Origin: JAAOII01 sp965207945
GTDB lineage: Bacteria > Pseudomonadota > Gammaproteobacteria > CBDBNL01 > JAAOII01
Reading direction: 5' to 3'
Length of the DNA stretch: 64,000 bases
Assembly: GCA_965207945.1 (NCBI GenBank)
Contig: OZ242303.1
Span: forward strand, 1,674,001 to 1,738,000
Positions within the stretch are counted from its first letter, which is position 1; each line of letters opens with the position of its first letter. The notes below the pieces were generated by a model. The model was not told the DNA's origin, made no database searches, and saw nothing but the letters and a program-made list of their open reading frames with translations. Made by a program: the position numbers and the translations under genes. Below, piece by piece: positions 1-11,200 of this stretch.

Positions 1-3000
1 CTGGCAACAGTCAAACTAATACTATCCTGCGATATAAAATCTATATCTTCAACTATGACGTTAATCCTACCATTAGGACTTGCTTCCTCAGCAACAATGA
101 AATGCCCATCACTACGCCTAACAGAACCCGAACTTGTTATATTAACAATCCTCGGAGCATCATTGACATTGAGAATATTGAGATTCACATTTAAAGAGGC
201 ATTCTGGGCTGAAGAATCAATAGCAGTTATGGATAGAATATTCTCGCCCACAAAATCATTTGATGGCGCGGCAATATTGACTACAAAGGTGGCGCGTTTG
301 CCCTCTGCTGTGTCAGGCAGATTAATATGCGGACTATCATAAGATAGCAAAGTTAAAAATGGATGATTCTCGATGAACGGATGAGAGACAGCTATTGTAA
401 TATTTTCTTGGTTTTGTGGATAAGCAAAATCTTCATCTTCCACCACAATGCTAAAAACTGCCGCTACATCTTGTGTCAATATAAAGGAATTAGTATCAGT
501 CGCGCTAATAGCTCCAGAGACAGGCAATATTTCAATAATGCGCGGTTGCTCTTCAACATTAATAATCTGTAAAGTAAATGGATAGCTTATTTCAACTTCT
601 CCAGTAGAACCTGAAATATTTAAGTTAAGCTCATAAGTCCCGATATGCTCATCATCAATCTGCTGGGAGTCAATTAAGTCGCTTCCGATATTAATCGTTA
701 ATATCCTTTCATCAGGCGATGATGGTTTTGTTCTAATAGCCGTGCTTATAATTTGCGAATCTACAGAATCGCCTGTTATGTTAGACACAATAAGTGGCAT
801 GCGAGCTAAATCTTCATCAGAAAGCGTGAACTCAATTTCTCCACTTTGTCCTTCATAAATTGTAAATAGGTCGCGTTCGTTGCTCGGCGCCTGACTAATC
901 CTCGTCAAATTACCCGTCCAGCCGACATTAGAAATAGCGGTTAAGTCATTGGTATCTTCAACTATAACAATGAGGTCGCGTGTAGCAGATTCGCCAAAGC
1001 TGTCATAAACCGACAACTGAAAATGATGCTCACCTATATCAGTGTCCTGCAGAAGGTCAGAAGCAATATGGATTGTAAACTCTACCTGATTGGGTGCTGC
1101 TATATTTGATTCAACTGAAAAATATTTACCAATAAATGCAGAGTCCCCTAATAGAACATTATTGCTTATGTCTAAGCTGACTATGTCTCCATGCTGTATA
1201 TCAGGATCGTTAACCGTTATTTTAATAGTTCCATTAATGCCGCCCTCGGACACTATAAAAGTATTCTTCTCTACAGGCAGAGCCGCCCTGCCAACTCCGC
1301 CTGAAGAAGTCAGGGCAGATATTACGGGCGCGTCATTAGAATTATTAACTTTGAGAATAAAAGAATAATTGGCGCTTACAGTCCTAGCAGCATCCGCTAC
1401 TTGCAGATTCAAGTTATAACTTCCAACATCCGCATCATCAATTGGACTGCCGTTCTTTCCGACATTAATGAATAATATATGCTCCTCAGCAGAAGACAAG
1501 GATTCAACTTTAGTTATGTTTAATAATCCTGCCCTAATAGAGTCGCCAGTTATTGTATATTCAAGCTGCAAAGCGCTGGGTAAATCCTCATCAGAGATAG
1601 CAACCTCAATTCTCCCGCTTTGACCCTCACTGATTGCAAATGTATCTGGGATACCATCCACGCCTCCTAGTTTATTAACCTCTCCACTAACTCTTAAATA
1701 ATTAGCGCTGCTTGCATCATCGGTGTTTTTAACTTTTAGAGTAATAGTTCTCCTATCCTCTGCCTTGCCAAGTTTATCATAAACTAAGAAGTCCAATGGA
1801 TACTCGCCTATATCAGTGTCCTGCAGAAGGTCAGAGGCAATATGGACTATAAACTCCACTTGATTATTTATAGCAGTGGACTGGGACAGTTTATTATTTT
1901 CAATAGATATAACCCCAGCTGGCAGATTAGCGCTGGTAATATTCAAAGTAATAATATCTCCATGTTGTATATCCGCATCATCAACAATTACTCTAATAAT
2001 TCCATTATCACCACCTTCAAATACTTCAAAAATACTGTCACTGCTTGAGGTAACTCCGTCTGAAGAAGTCAGAGTGGATATTGCGGGAGCAGCGTTGATG
2101 TTCTCAATTTTAAATCCCCTCTTATATAGTACTATATTTCCATTAGTATCAGCAAAGGAAAATGTAATATTATGTTCTCCCACCATATCATTAGTCGGAG
2201 CAGAAAATTCAATTATAAAAGTGACTCTATTACCTGTAGAACTATCAAGATAGTTAATCTCCGACTGTTGAGCAGTTATGAAGTCATTAGGCAGAGTAGA
2301 ACTCATAATGGTAACATTTATACTCTCTTGGTTTTGTGGACTGCCAAAATCTTCATCCTCTATCAAAAATCCTAAAGAACCTGTAGCATGTTCTTTCAAT
2401 TTATAAAAACCAGAAAAATAATCAAATATAAGCCCTCCCCGTGGAGATACTTTCTTAATTTTTAGTTGCTCGCCAACATTATTAACCTTGAGAACAAAAG
2501 GATAACTAACACTTATAATCCCTTCATCATCCACTACATGTAAACTCAAGTTATAACTTCCTATATATGCATCATTAAGCTGCTCGTGCCTTTCAGCTAT
2601 GCCAATAGTAACCTTGCGCTCACCGCGAGGTAAAGAGCGTTTTATTCTATAAGCTCTTAATAATTTTATTATCTCAGCATCACCAGTTATTGCATACTCA
2701 AGCAATGAATTGCTAGTTAAATCTTCATCAAAAATTGCAACCTCAATCCGCCCGCTTTGCCCCTCATTGATTGCGAAAGTATCTGGGGCACCATACACAC
2801 TACCCAGCTTATTAACTCCGCCACTAATTGCTGAATAGCTGACGCTGCTTGCATCATCGGTGTTTTTGACTTTCAGAGTAATGCTTTTCCTGTCTTTTGC
2901 TCCGCCAAATTCATCATAAACCAAGAACTCCAATGGATATTCACCTTTATTCGTGTCCTGCATAAGGTCAGAGGCAATATGGACTATAAACTCCACTTGA

Positions 3001-4970
3001 TTATTGGTAGTATCGGACTGGGATAATTTATCCCTTTCAATGGATATAAAATCAGCTAGCGAATTAGCACCAGTAATATTCAAACCAATAATATCTCCGT
3101 GCTGTATATCAGCATCATCCACAATCACTCTAATAATTCCATTATCACCACCTTCAAATACTTCAAAAATATTTTCGCCACTTGCGATAACTCCACCTGA
3201 AGGAGTTAGAGCGGATATTGCGGGTGCGTCGTTAGAATTCCTAACTTCAAGCGGCATCTCAAATAAAACTATATTTCCATCAACATCAGTAAAGGAAAAA
3301 GTAACATTATGTTCTCCGACTAGTTCATCATCTGGACTGGCAAATTCAACTCTAAAAGTTACCTTATTCTTCGCAAAGATATTAACGGGGGAGCTAATCT
3401 CTGATTGTTGAATAGTTATGAAGTTCTCCGGCAAGGTGGAATTCACAATAGCAATTTTTATACTCTCTTGATTTTGTGGATTGCCAAAATCCTCATCCGC
3501 CACCGAGATACTCAAAGAAGATGCAACATTTTCTATTAATTTATAAAAACCAGAATGATAATCAATTATAATCCTCTGTAATAAAGACACACCAATAATA
3601 TTGGGCTGCTCGCCAACATTATTAACCTTGAGAACAAAAGGATAACTAACACTTATAATTCCTTCATTATCCACTACATGTAAATTCAAGTTATAACTTC
3701 CTATATCTACATCATCAAGCTGCTCGTTTCCTTCAGCTATGCCAATAGTAACCTTGCGCTCACCGCGGGGTAAAGAGCGTTTTATTCTATAAGCTCTTAA
3801 TAATTTTCTTATCTCAGCATCACCAGTTATTGCATACTCAAGCTGTGAGTTGGAGGTTAAATCTTCATCAAAAATTGTAACCTCAATCCGCCCACTTTGC
3901 TCCTCACTAATTGCGAATATATCCGGGGTGCCATCCACACTGCTCAGCTTACTAACCCCGCCACTAATTGCAGAATAGCTGACGCTGCTTGCATCATCAG
4001 TGTTTTTGACTTTCAGAGTAATGCTTCTCCTGTCTTTTGCTCCGCCAAATTCATCATAAACTAAGAACTCCAATGGATATTCACCTTTATTCGTGTCCTG
4101 CAGAAGGTCAGAGGCAATATTGACTATAAACTCCACTTGATTATTGGTAGTATCGGACTGGGGTAATTTATCCCTATCAATGGATATAAAATTAGCTAGC
4201 GAATTAGCGCCAGTAATACTCAAACCAACAATATCTCCATGCTGTATATCAGCATCATCCACAACCACTCTAATAGTTCCATCATTTCCTCCCTCAAATA
4301 CTTCAAAAATATTTTCACCGCTTGCGATAACTCCGCCTGAAGGAGTAAGAGTGGATATTACAGGAGCATCGTTGATGTTCTCTATCACAACTACTATATT
4401 AAAAAGATCGCCAGAATCTCTCAACCCCTGGGCATCAACGGGGGTAACTGAAATCTCATGTTCTCCGACCGCTCTATCATCTAACAAACGTTCTTCTCCT
4501 AAGGTAAAGATAAAAATTTCATATCCTTCAGCGTTTGTATAATTTGCAAGTGCGGATGGAATGTTCTCGGGAACCATCTTAAGTGGCGAAGAAAAATAGT
4601 CCTTCAGATTGTTATTGGTTCCAATATTAATATCAACCTCAATAGATTCTCCAGATGATATATCGGCATCACGGATAACAGCATAGAAAGTTTGCTTCTC
4701 TCCTTCGCGAATTTTAATAGGTTGGTTAGTATCTGTAGCTTCGTTAAAGTAGAATACACCGCCGCCGTATAAAGCTGTGAAACTAGGCGCCGAACATACC
4801 TGCACATCATTGGCGCATGTAAGGGGAGAGGCGGGTGGGGACGAACTGCTTGTATTATTATCTGATCCACCGCACCCTACTACAATTAAAGATAAGCAAA
4901 TCGCAAAAAATCTAATCTTTAATTTACTCTTTAACAGCTTACTCTTTAAATACGGAATTTTCATAAACAT
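1..4970 (-). CDS. Giant cadherin-like (NDAP-type) repeat lipoprotein, 3' end outside window
   Basis: The reading frame is open on the minus strand from an ATG at 4970 to the left edge, so at least 1656 residues are present and the C-terminus is missing. The N-terminus has a basic stretch, a hydrophobic segment and a lipobox ending VVGC (Cys33) followed by Gly, which suggests an outer-membrane lipoprotein. The rest is tandem Ig/cadherin-like beta modules of about 100 residues: linkers of the NDAP type (for example ENINDAPVIS) alternate with strands such as FEVFEGGNDGTIRV. About 380-residue blocks are repeated almost identically. The start was chosen because GGAGG lies 9 nt upstream; an ATG six bases earlier would leave only 3 nt. 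A promoter lies about 60 bp upstream. Such modules usually serve adhesion or surface display, which is inference here. I do not recognise a specific orthologue. Confidence 0.85.
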   Translation of the reverse strand, partial: MFMKIPYLKSKLLKSKLKIRFFAICLSLIVVGCGGSDNNTSSSSPPASPLTCANDVQVCSAPSFTALYGGGVFYFNEATDTNQPIKIREGEKQTFYAVIRDADISSGESIEVDINIGTNNNLKDYFSSPLKMVPENIPSALANYTNAEGYEIFIFTLGEERLLDDRAVGEHEISVTPVDAQGLRDSGDLFNIVVVIENINDAPVISTLTPSGGVIASGENIFEVFEGGNDGTIRVVVDDADIQHGDIVGLSITGANSLANFISIDRDKLPQSDTTNNQVEFIVNIASDLLQDTNKGEYPLEFLVYDEFGGAKDRRSITLKVKNTDDASSVSYSAISGGVSKLSSVDGTPDIFAISEEQSGRIEVTIFDEDLTSNSQLEYAITGDAEIRKLLRAYRIKRSLPRGERKVTIGIAEGNEQLDDVDIGSYNLNLHVVDNEGIISVSYPFVLKVNNVGEQPNIIGVSLLQRIIIDYHSGFYKLIENVASSLSISVADEDFGNPQNQESIKIAIVNSTLPENFITIQQSEISSPVNIFAKNKVTFRVEFASPDDELVGEHNVTFSFTDVDGNIVLFEMPLEVRNSNDAPAISALTPSGGVIASGENIFEVFEGGDNGIIRVIVDDADIQHGDIIGLNITGANSLADFISIERDKLSQSDTTNNQVEFIVHIASDLMQDTNKGEYPLEFLVYDEFGGAKDRKSITLKVKNTDDASSVSYSAISGGVNKLGSVYGAPDTFAINEGQSGRIEVAIFDEDLTSNSLLEYAITGDAEIIKLLRAYRIKRSLPRGERKVTIGIAERHEQLNDAYIGSYNLSLHVVDDEGIISVSYPFVLKVNNVGEQLKIKKVSPRGGLIFDYFSGFYKLKEHATGSLGFLIEDEDFGSPQNQESINVTIMSSTLPNDFITAQQSEINYLDSSTGNRVTFIIEFSAPTNDMVGEHNITFSFADTNGNIVLYKRGFKIENINAAPAISTLTSSDGVTSSSDSIFEVFEGGDNGIIRVIVDDADIQHGDIITLNITSANLPAGVISIENNKLSQSTAINNQVEFIVHIASDLLQDTDIGEYPLDFLVYDKLGKAEDRRTITLKVKNTDDASSANYLRVSGEVNKLGGVDGIPDTFAISEGQSGRIEVAISDEDLPSALQLEYTITGDSIRAGLLNITKVESLSSAEEHILFINVGKNGSPIDDADVGSYNLNLQVADAARTVSANYSFILKVNNSNDAPVISALTSSGGVGRAALPVEKNTFIVSEGGINGTIKITVNDPDIQHGDIVSLDISNNVLLGDSAFIGKYFSVESNIAAPNQVEFTIHIASDLLQDTDIGEHHFQLSVYDSFGESATRDLIVIVEDTNDLTAISNVGWTGNLTRISQAPSNERDLFTIYEGQSGEIEFTLSDEDLARMPLIVSNITGDSVDSQIISTAIRTKPSSPDERILTINIGSDLIDSQQIDDEHIGTYELNLNISGSTGEVEISYPFTLQIINVEEQPRIIEILPVSGAISATDTNSFILTQDVAAVFSIVVEDEDFAYPQNQENITIAVSHPFIENHPFLTLLSYDSPHINLPDTAEGKRATFVVNIAAPSNDFVGENILSITAIDSSAQNASLNVNLNILNVNDAPRIVNITSSGSVRRSDGHFIVAEEASPNGRINVIVEDIDFISQDSISLTVA
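2471..4375. repeat. Two near-identical coding repeats offset by 1140 bp
   Basis: The sequence starting at about 2471 recurs from about 3611 with an exact offset of 1140 bp (380 codons) and only scattered substitutions, up to about 4375. A more diverged copy lies one unit further left, offset by 1137 bp around 1864 compared with 3001. All copies stay in frame in the surrounding lipoprotein gene. This indicates recent in-frame duplication of a several-domain block. Confidence 0.8.
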
Positions 4971-5030
4971 CAACATATACCTCCATCAATTAACAGCTAA
5001 ATAAACACATTAACCATTAATGAACTAATC

Positions 5031-5059
5031 ATTGTACCATTAATATTGCGTATTTGCAA
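5031..5059 (-). promoter_or_regulatory. Sigma70-like promoter for the cadherin-like lipoprotein
   Basis: Read on the minus strand, a TTGCAA -35 box (5054-5059) and a TACAAT -10 box (5031-5036) are separated by exactly 17 bp. Transcription would start near 5024 and give a leader of about 55 nt carrying the GGAGG ribosome-binding site. Prediction from sequence only. Confidence 0.55.
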
Positions 5060-5146
5060 CAACTATATAAATATCTATGGTTATCCGGGGGATATTTAGG
5101 AGGGGTGTTTAGAGATAGTATCCGGGAGGGGTCTCTAAGGGAGAGG

Positions 5147-6601
5147 TTACAGAGAACTTTGCATTTGGTGATAAAAATTAGTCACTTGTGGATGGCAAAT
5201 TATGTCACTTGATTGCAGTGGTGAGATCAATCCTACATCTTTTGCTTCACGGCAACGACTAAGTGCCACATAAGCTTGTCCAGCACTAAACGCGCCGCCA
5301 TGTAAATTTATAACTGCACGTGACAAGGTTTTCCCTTGGGCGCGATGAATCGTCATAGCCCATGCCAACATCAGTGGATACTGTTGGTAACTTCCAACCT
5401 CTTCAGATTCAATCTCATCATTCTTTTTGTTATACTTATAATCCATAACTCGCCAAGTTTCACGCTCTACTGTTACTTGGCTGCCATCTTCTAATAATTT
5501 AACGTCCAGATACTCTGCTCCTTCTTCATCACGGTGAAAGTCCACAATATGCGCCAAACTGCCATTATGCCAAGCACCTTCTGGACCATTGCGCACAAAA
5601 ATAACCTGCGCTCCTTTTTTTACTTCTAAATTACGTGGCGCTGGCAATTTGTTATCGTTATAATTCTCGCACTTACCTTCCGCCATCCCTTCAAAAGAAT
5701 GCAATTCGCCTTTGAGTTCTGCCAATTTTGTATTATTGCTTCTTGCAGCGACATCGCGCCTGCCTGTTAGCATTACTGCATTATTTTCTAACAACTTCTC
5801 GTAATGCTGGCGGCGATTGAGCCACTGATTAATTTTATTCAGGTCTGTAGTATCGCCCATGCGAATGCGATTTAGCATATCATAAAAATTATCCTTCTTA
5901 TCATCTAAATTGATAAAGCGCCGCGGTATTGCAAGTTCCACAAACCCCATTCTCCCCCGCGCCATTAGCCCTTGCAATGCCATGGAGTTAAAAAAGAACA
6001 TCCCCTCACTATCCTGATAGCGCGCATCTAATAACTCACGGTCATCTCTAGTGACTACTGGTTGTAATTGAAATATATCACCAATCAATAATAGCTTAAC
6101 TCCGCCAAACGGTAAATCAAATATACCGCGATTCACCCGCATGGCTTTATCAATTGCATCCATTATGTCAGCGCGCACCATAGAAACTTCATCAATTATA
6201 AGCAGTTCCATTTTGCGAAACGTGTCTCTTTTATGGTCAAGTATTTCCACAATTTCGCCGCCAGCAAAACGGTTCTTGTCGTAATCATAAGTTTCGGGCG
6301 GGAATTGAAAGAAGGAATGAATGGTAGCGCCGCGCGCTTGCATAGCGGCGATGCCAGTGGGAGCTACCACTCCCATTAAATTAGCGATTGGCAAGTCCTT
6401 TTTCCCTTCATCGCTACATAAATATTCTATAAAGGTGGTCTTGCCGGTACCGGCGCTGCCAGAGACCAGCACACATTGTTTATCACCTTTAATTAGCTTA
6501 AGTATTTTATGATATTCGCTTTTATCAATTTTGGGAAGCATCATTGATGAGGAGGGAGATGAGGGGCTAGTGGCGGCTTTAGGAGTAGCGATTTTAGACA
6601 T
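5147..6601 (-). CDS. Pif1/RecD2-like ATP-dependent DNA helicase
   Basis: Superfamily 1B helicase of the Pif1 type. Visible motifs are Walker A GSAGTGKT (about residues 48-55 from the chosen start), Walker B LLIIDEVSM, the motif III region LLIGDIFQLQPV, and the C-terminal TIHRAQGKTL and VALSRC motifs typical of the UvrD_C_2 region. About 484 residues, normal for bacterial Pif1 proteins. A longer frame reaches 6673 but would overlap the end of trpE by about 65 bp, so the ATG at 6601, 5 bp after the trpE stop, is preferred; no clear Shine-Dalgarno sequence precedes it. Pif1 enzymes unwind 5'-tailed DNA and structured substrates such as G-quadruplexes in replication and repair. Co-transcription with trpE is suggested by the spacing, with no obvious functional link. 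Confidence 0.85.
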   Translation of the reverse strand: MSKIATPKAATSPSSPSSSMMLPKIDKSEYHKILKLIKGDKQCVLVSGSAGTGKTTFIEYLCSDEGKKDLPIANLMGVVAPTGIAAMQARGATIHSFFQFPPETYDYDKNRFAGGEIVEILDHKRDTFRKMELLIIDEVSMVRADIMDAIDKAMRVNRGIFDLPFGGVKLLLIGDIFQLQPVVTRDDRELLDARYQDSEGMFFFNSMALQGLMARGRMGFVELAIPRRFINLDDKKDNFYDMLNRIRMGDTTDLNKINQWLNRRQHYEKLLENNAVMLTGRRDVAARSNNTKLAELKGELHSFEGMAEGKCENYNDNKLPAPRNLEVKKGAQVIFVRNGPEGAWHNGSLAHIVDFHRDEEGAEYLDVKLLEDGSQVTVERETWRVMDYKYNKKNDEIESEEVGSYQQYPLMLAWAMTIHRAQGKTLSRAVINLHGGAFSAGQAYVALSRCREAKDVGLISPLQSSDIICHPQVTNFYHQMQSSL

Positions 6602-6606
6602 TGAAA

Positions 6607-8232
6607 CTAACTTAACCCCAACATTCCTGCCACCCGCAAAATAGCGCCCCGTTTGTTTAAGGTTTCCTGCCATTCTTTATCTGGGTCAGAGTCCGCCACT
6701 ATGCCGCCTCCCGCCTGCACGAAGAGCTTGTTATTCTTAATTACTGCGGTGCGGATTCCTATGCACAAATCCATATTGCCCTGCCAGCCCAAGTATCCCA
6801 ATGCTCCGCCATAGATGCCGCGCTTGACTGGCTCCACCTCATCAATAATCTCCATTGCCCTAATTTTAGGGGCGCCGCTAAGAGTGCCTGCTGGCAATGC
6901 AGCACGCAGGACATCCATAAGGTTTAGTTCATCTTGTAATTCGCCAGTAACGTTGGAGACAATGTGCATTACATGAGAATATTTTTCAATACTAAACTCA
7001 TCGGATACTTTCACTGTTCCTATCTTGGCTATCCTGCCAACATCGTTACGCCCTAAATCAATCAACATAACATGTTCAGCAACTTCTTTTGGGTCGGCAA
7101 GCAACTCTTGTTCCAATGCTTTATCTTCTGCTGGAGTTTTACCTCTGGGGCGAGTGCCCGCTATGGGGCGCAGAGTGGCAATTCTACCCTGTTGAGTTTC
7201 TTCTAAGCGAGCCAGTATTTCGGGGGAAGCCCCTGCCACACAAAAATCATCCAAGTCCAGATGGAACATATAAGGAGCAGGGTTTACCGTGCGCAGAGTG
7301 CGATAAAAATCAAACGAATCGTGCGGATAATCAATTTCCATTCTTTGCGAGGGAACTACTTGCATAGCATCGCCAGCGCGGATATATTCTTTGATGCGAC
7401 TCACATTAGCGCGATACCCGTCACCTTTGGCAGCAGATTCCTGCGATAACGCATTGCGCAGATTATCATCATTGGCGGCAACCTGCGCCCGCAGAGTATG
7501 CTTCGCGGATGTTGTATCAAGGGGACGAGTTAATGCTTCTTCCATTGCATCAAGTTGTTGTTGGGCTTTTTGATATGATGCATCTAATGAATGAGGCGAC
7601 TCCATGGCTCCCTTGGCAGGGCTAGCATCCAATAATTTATCTGGCAATTCAGCATAACAAATTAGCATTATTTTGCCGAGCAGATTATCAAAGGCGATAA
7701 CCTCGTCGCTTTGCATCAGCACAATTTGCGGACAATCTAATGGGTCGGGTTTATCCAATAGACGCTGCAACCTTTTTTCAGCATAAGCCGCGCACTCATA
7801 GCTGAAATAGCCAACAAATCCACCACAGAAACGTGGCAATAGCTCCATCCCCTCGGCAAAGGTAGGGATGCTTTTATCTTGACACTGCTGCCAGATATAA
7901 TCAAGCGGGTCAGCAACCTTAGTGTTAGTTACTTCTTTATAATGCCTATAAGAATAATCCCCGGCAGAAGTTACGTCCGTAGATTCACTAACTAATTCAC
8001 TTACTTGGTAACCAGTGACCTTGATTATCCGCTTTGCTGGTAAGCCAATAAAAGAATATCTTCCCCATTTTTCGCCACCTTGCACAGATTCTAGTAAATA
8101 ACTATAGGGTTTATTGCCTATCTTTATATAAGTGCTAACTGGAGTGTCAAGGTCAGCAAACAACGAGCGTGTAACAGGGATTCGTCTTTGTCCCTGAGCC
8201 GCCAAGCGTAGAAAGTTTTCTTTGGTATGCAA
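6607..8232 (-). CDS. trpE: Anthranilate synthase component I
   Basis: TrpE converts chorismate to anthranilate using ammonia from the glutaminase subunit, the first committed step of tryptophan synthesis. The 541-residue protein has the N-terminal regulatory region (LLESVQGGEKWGRYSFIG) and the C-terminal chorismate-binding domain with GTLSGAPKIRAMEIIDE, RGIYGGALGYLGW and GGGIVADSDPDKEW. The N-terminus (NFLRLAAQGQRRIP) aligns by eye with pseudomonad TrpE, supporting the TTG start codon at 8230-8232. No trpG, trpD or trpC is adjacent, so the glutaminase partner must be encoded elsewhere. No Shine-Dalgarno sequence and no leader-peptide attenuator are visible in the 46-bp upstream gap. Confidence 0.95.
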   Translation of the reverse strand: MHTKENFLRLAAQGQRRIPVTRSLFADLDTPVSTYIKIGNKPYSYLLESVQGGEKWGRYSFIGLPAKRIIKVTGYQVSELVSESTDVTSAGDYSYRHYKEVTNTKVADPLDYIWQQCQDKSIPTFAEGMELLPRFCGGFVGYFSYECAAYAEKRLQRLLDKPDPLDCPQIVLMQSDEVIAFDNLLGKIMLICYAELPDKLLDASPAKGAMESPHSLDASYQKAQQQLDAMEEALTRPLDTTSAKHTLRAQVAANDDNLRNALSQESAAKGDGYRANVSRIKEYIRAGDAMQVVPSQRMEIDYPHDSFDFYRTLRTVNPAPYMFHLDLDDFCVAGASPEILARLEETQQGRIATLRPIAGTRPRGKTPAEDKALEQELLADPKEVAEHVMLIDLGRNDVGRIAKIGTVKVSDEFSIEKYSHVMHIVSNVTGELQDELNLMDVLRAALPAGTLSGAPKIRAMEIIDEVEPVKRGIYGGALGYLGWQGNMDLCIGIRTAVIKNNKLFVQAGGGIVADSDPDKEWQETLNKRGAILRVAGMLGLS

Positions 8233-8244
8233 AATAGTGCCGAT

Positions 8245-8269
8245 ATTATAAATGTAAAGCCCTATTATA
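8245..8269 (-). promoter_or_regulatory. Two possible -10 boxes upstream of trpE
   Basis: In the 46-bp gap between the GLUG lipoprotein stop and trpE, the minus strand carries two perfect TATAAT boxes (8264-8269 and 8245-8250). Neither has a convincing -35 hexamer at 16-18 bp. The nearer box ends 12 nt before the TTG start, so any leader would be very short. Confidence 0.3.
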
Positions 8270-8278
8270 CATTATCAT

Positions 8279-11200
8279 TTACCTGCCGCAGGTTAGGTAT
8301 GGATATTCGTTGCTATCTCCGAGGTTCCATGCCACATTATCAGTGGTAGCAAAAGCAGAAATAGAATCCTCGGTTAACTCTCCAGTAGTAGGGTCGCACC
8401 AATAGTTACTCCACTCAGAGTAAATGCCACTAAAATCTGTTGGTGTTTGCAACTCAGCAGTAAGATATACTTCACCTTCTTTTCCACTAACAACCCCAGG
8501 ACGGTATCCTTGCCCGCTAACAGTCCTATCCCAATAGGATGCAACCAGAGTCGCTGGAGTACGAGAATATCCTGAAGTTCTATCAATAGGAGTTGAAAAG
8601 CTGTCGCCGCCAGGATAGGCGATGAAGCCAGCAATAAAGAAAAGCCCTGTCACTGGACCAGCTGCAGCATAAGATGCCTTAATAGTAGCTCCTGAGCCCT
8701 CGCCAACCAAACCACCAACAAAGCTGCCTCCAAATATATTACCTCCCTTAGTATAAGATGCCCTTATCGTAGCTGATACTCCCCATGCAAGTAAACCAGC
8801 CACATAACTATTGCCAGTAATCTGCCCTATATTAGCAGACGATGAATCAATCATTATATTGTCGCCACGAGCAACTAATCCAGCTACACTGTTTGTTCCG
8901 CTCACACTATTTAATGTAACACTGGAAGAAGTAACATTAACGCCATTAGTGCCAGAACCAAGCAGCCCCCCTACTGAAGTACTTCCTGCTACAGTTCCTC
9001 CTTCTACATTACACTGCATGATAGCGCCTTCATCCATTCTTCCAACTAAGCCGCCGATAGTTCCGCCATCGGCAGTAGCAGTAATTCTATCAACGTAAGA
9101 TCTACGAATTATGCCATTGGAAGCATCTCCTACCAAGCCGCCAATATTCTCTACTCCACGCACAATAGCATCAAATGCAACAGAAGAAGTAATGTCAGCA
9201 AAGCGTCCCCAGCCAACCAAGCCACCGACATTATTACTATATGAACGGACATTAGCAAAATTGGTGCGGGAACTAGATATCCTCGCTGATTGCCCATTGC
9301 CAACCAAGCCGCCAACATTATTGCTTCCTCGGACATAAGCCCCCAATACAGAAGCAGATCTCATTTCAGTCCCAACAGCGCGACCAACCAAGCCGCCCAC
9401 TTCTTCCACAGCTTGAACCTCTACTTGAACTGCATAAGTACCGGTTATGCTACCCCCCTCCATATCGCCCACTAAGCCACCAACTCCATAAGCGCTAGCC
9501 GCTATAATTTTTACGGTAGACAACGAAACACCTGTAATCTCAGCTCCGCCTCCGTAGCCAGCTAAAGCCCCCACGCCATCTGTTGCCGAGGTAGTAATAG
9601 TTACATACCTCATACGAAGATTACGCACCACCGCACTGTTTGACAAAGAGGCAAATAATCCTACTCCCGCTGTATAGGAATTAATCATGGTAAGGTCACG
9701 AATTGTCCTTCCATTGCCATCAAATACTCCCGCAAAAGAACTAGTGCAATCATTATCTGCGACGCATTCGCCAATTGGTTGCCAAACAACATAAGTCGAC
9801 GACAAAGATAAATCAACCATTAGCTCATAGCCATTGCAACGGACAATTCCATTCAAGCCGCCACACCCTAACGTTATGCCAATATCACCGAAATAGCGGA
9901 CTAAGCGATTACCACTCAAACTATAGCGAATATTATTTAATTCTGCAATAGTACTAATTTCAATTAGCCCATCTCCATCATCATCAATATCAATATCATC
10001 CGCAACACCATCATTATCGGCATCATCATCTGCATTGTCTCCAGTGCCATCACCATCCGCATCTTGATATTCATTTGGGTCAAAGTCAAACTCATCAATA
10101 TTATCGGGGAAGCCATCGTTGTCATCATCGTCATCTTCAGAATTACGGCAGCCGTCTCCATCAAAGTCGGTAGTGGGACTGCTGATCCAACCTAAATCGC
10201 CAAGCGGGCAACTATCCTCTGTATCCAATATTCCATCATTATCACGGTCAGTATCTTCATCGTAACGACAGCCATCTCCATCATAATCAACATTTTTATT
10301 TGATACCCAGTTAGCTACACCAGCGGGACACAAATCTGCAGCATTCAATATCCCGTCATTATCAATATCAATATCTTCATCATTGCGGCAACCATCTACA
10401 TCAATATCAGATATAGAATCGGATACCCAAGCCGTCTCTCCTGCAGGGCATAAATCATCAACATCTAAAATTCCATCACCATCATCATCAGTGTCAATAG
10501 CGTCAATAATTCCATCGCCATCTTTATCTCTGCCTTGTAAAACACTAAGTCCTTGCGGGCTACACTTAAGAGCGGGATACTGTGTATCATAGCCAAGATC
10601 CCATACAATATTTTCGTCAGTAGCATAAGTCGCCATGCCATCCAAACTATACTCAACATTATTAATTGCATTAGGGTTACACCAATAGCTCGCCCATGAT
10701 TCATAAATACCGCTGCTAAAATCCGTAGTATTTTGTAATTCAGAACTTCCCTTAGCAATTCCTTGCGCCTCAGCGGGAACATCCAACCGCATTGTAAGCC
10801 CTGTAGTTTCATAATCCCAGTAGGAATTAACCACATTAGTAGTCGCTTCTTCAGCGCCAACGTGACCAACCAATCCGCCCACTTTTAAACCTGTGCCTTC
10901 AATCTGATTCATTGCAGAATAAGAAGTGCTAATAATAGCGTTACTTCCATCTCCAATTAAACCGCCAATATAATCAGCGCCAAGAATACTGCCGCCTGCC
11001 ACATAAGAAGAGGTGATGTTAGCAGAGGTGCCATTGCCGAGCATCCCACCTATTCTATCGTTGCCCAATATATTGCCGCCAACTATGCCGCGTGCATCTA
11101 TCCCGCCCGCAACATAAGAAAATAAAATATCCGCTTGTCGTCCATTGCCAGCTAATCCACCAATATTGAAAGTCCCGCTGATTTCTCGCGAAGAAGAATG

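Noticed and set aside
55..4542. A series of plus-strand open frames across the first 4.5 kb
   Set aside because: They are antisense shadows of the continuous minus-strand lipoprotein frame; their similarity to each other simply mirrors the coding repeats on the other strand.
5061..5146. Terminator after the Pif1-like gene
   Set aside because: The stretch is purine-rich with two similar ATCCGGG segments but no stable stem and T tract could be found.
6602..6673. Longer start for the Pif1-like helicase
   Set aside because: It lies within the 3' end of trpE and has no ribosome-binding site.
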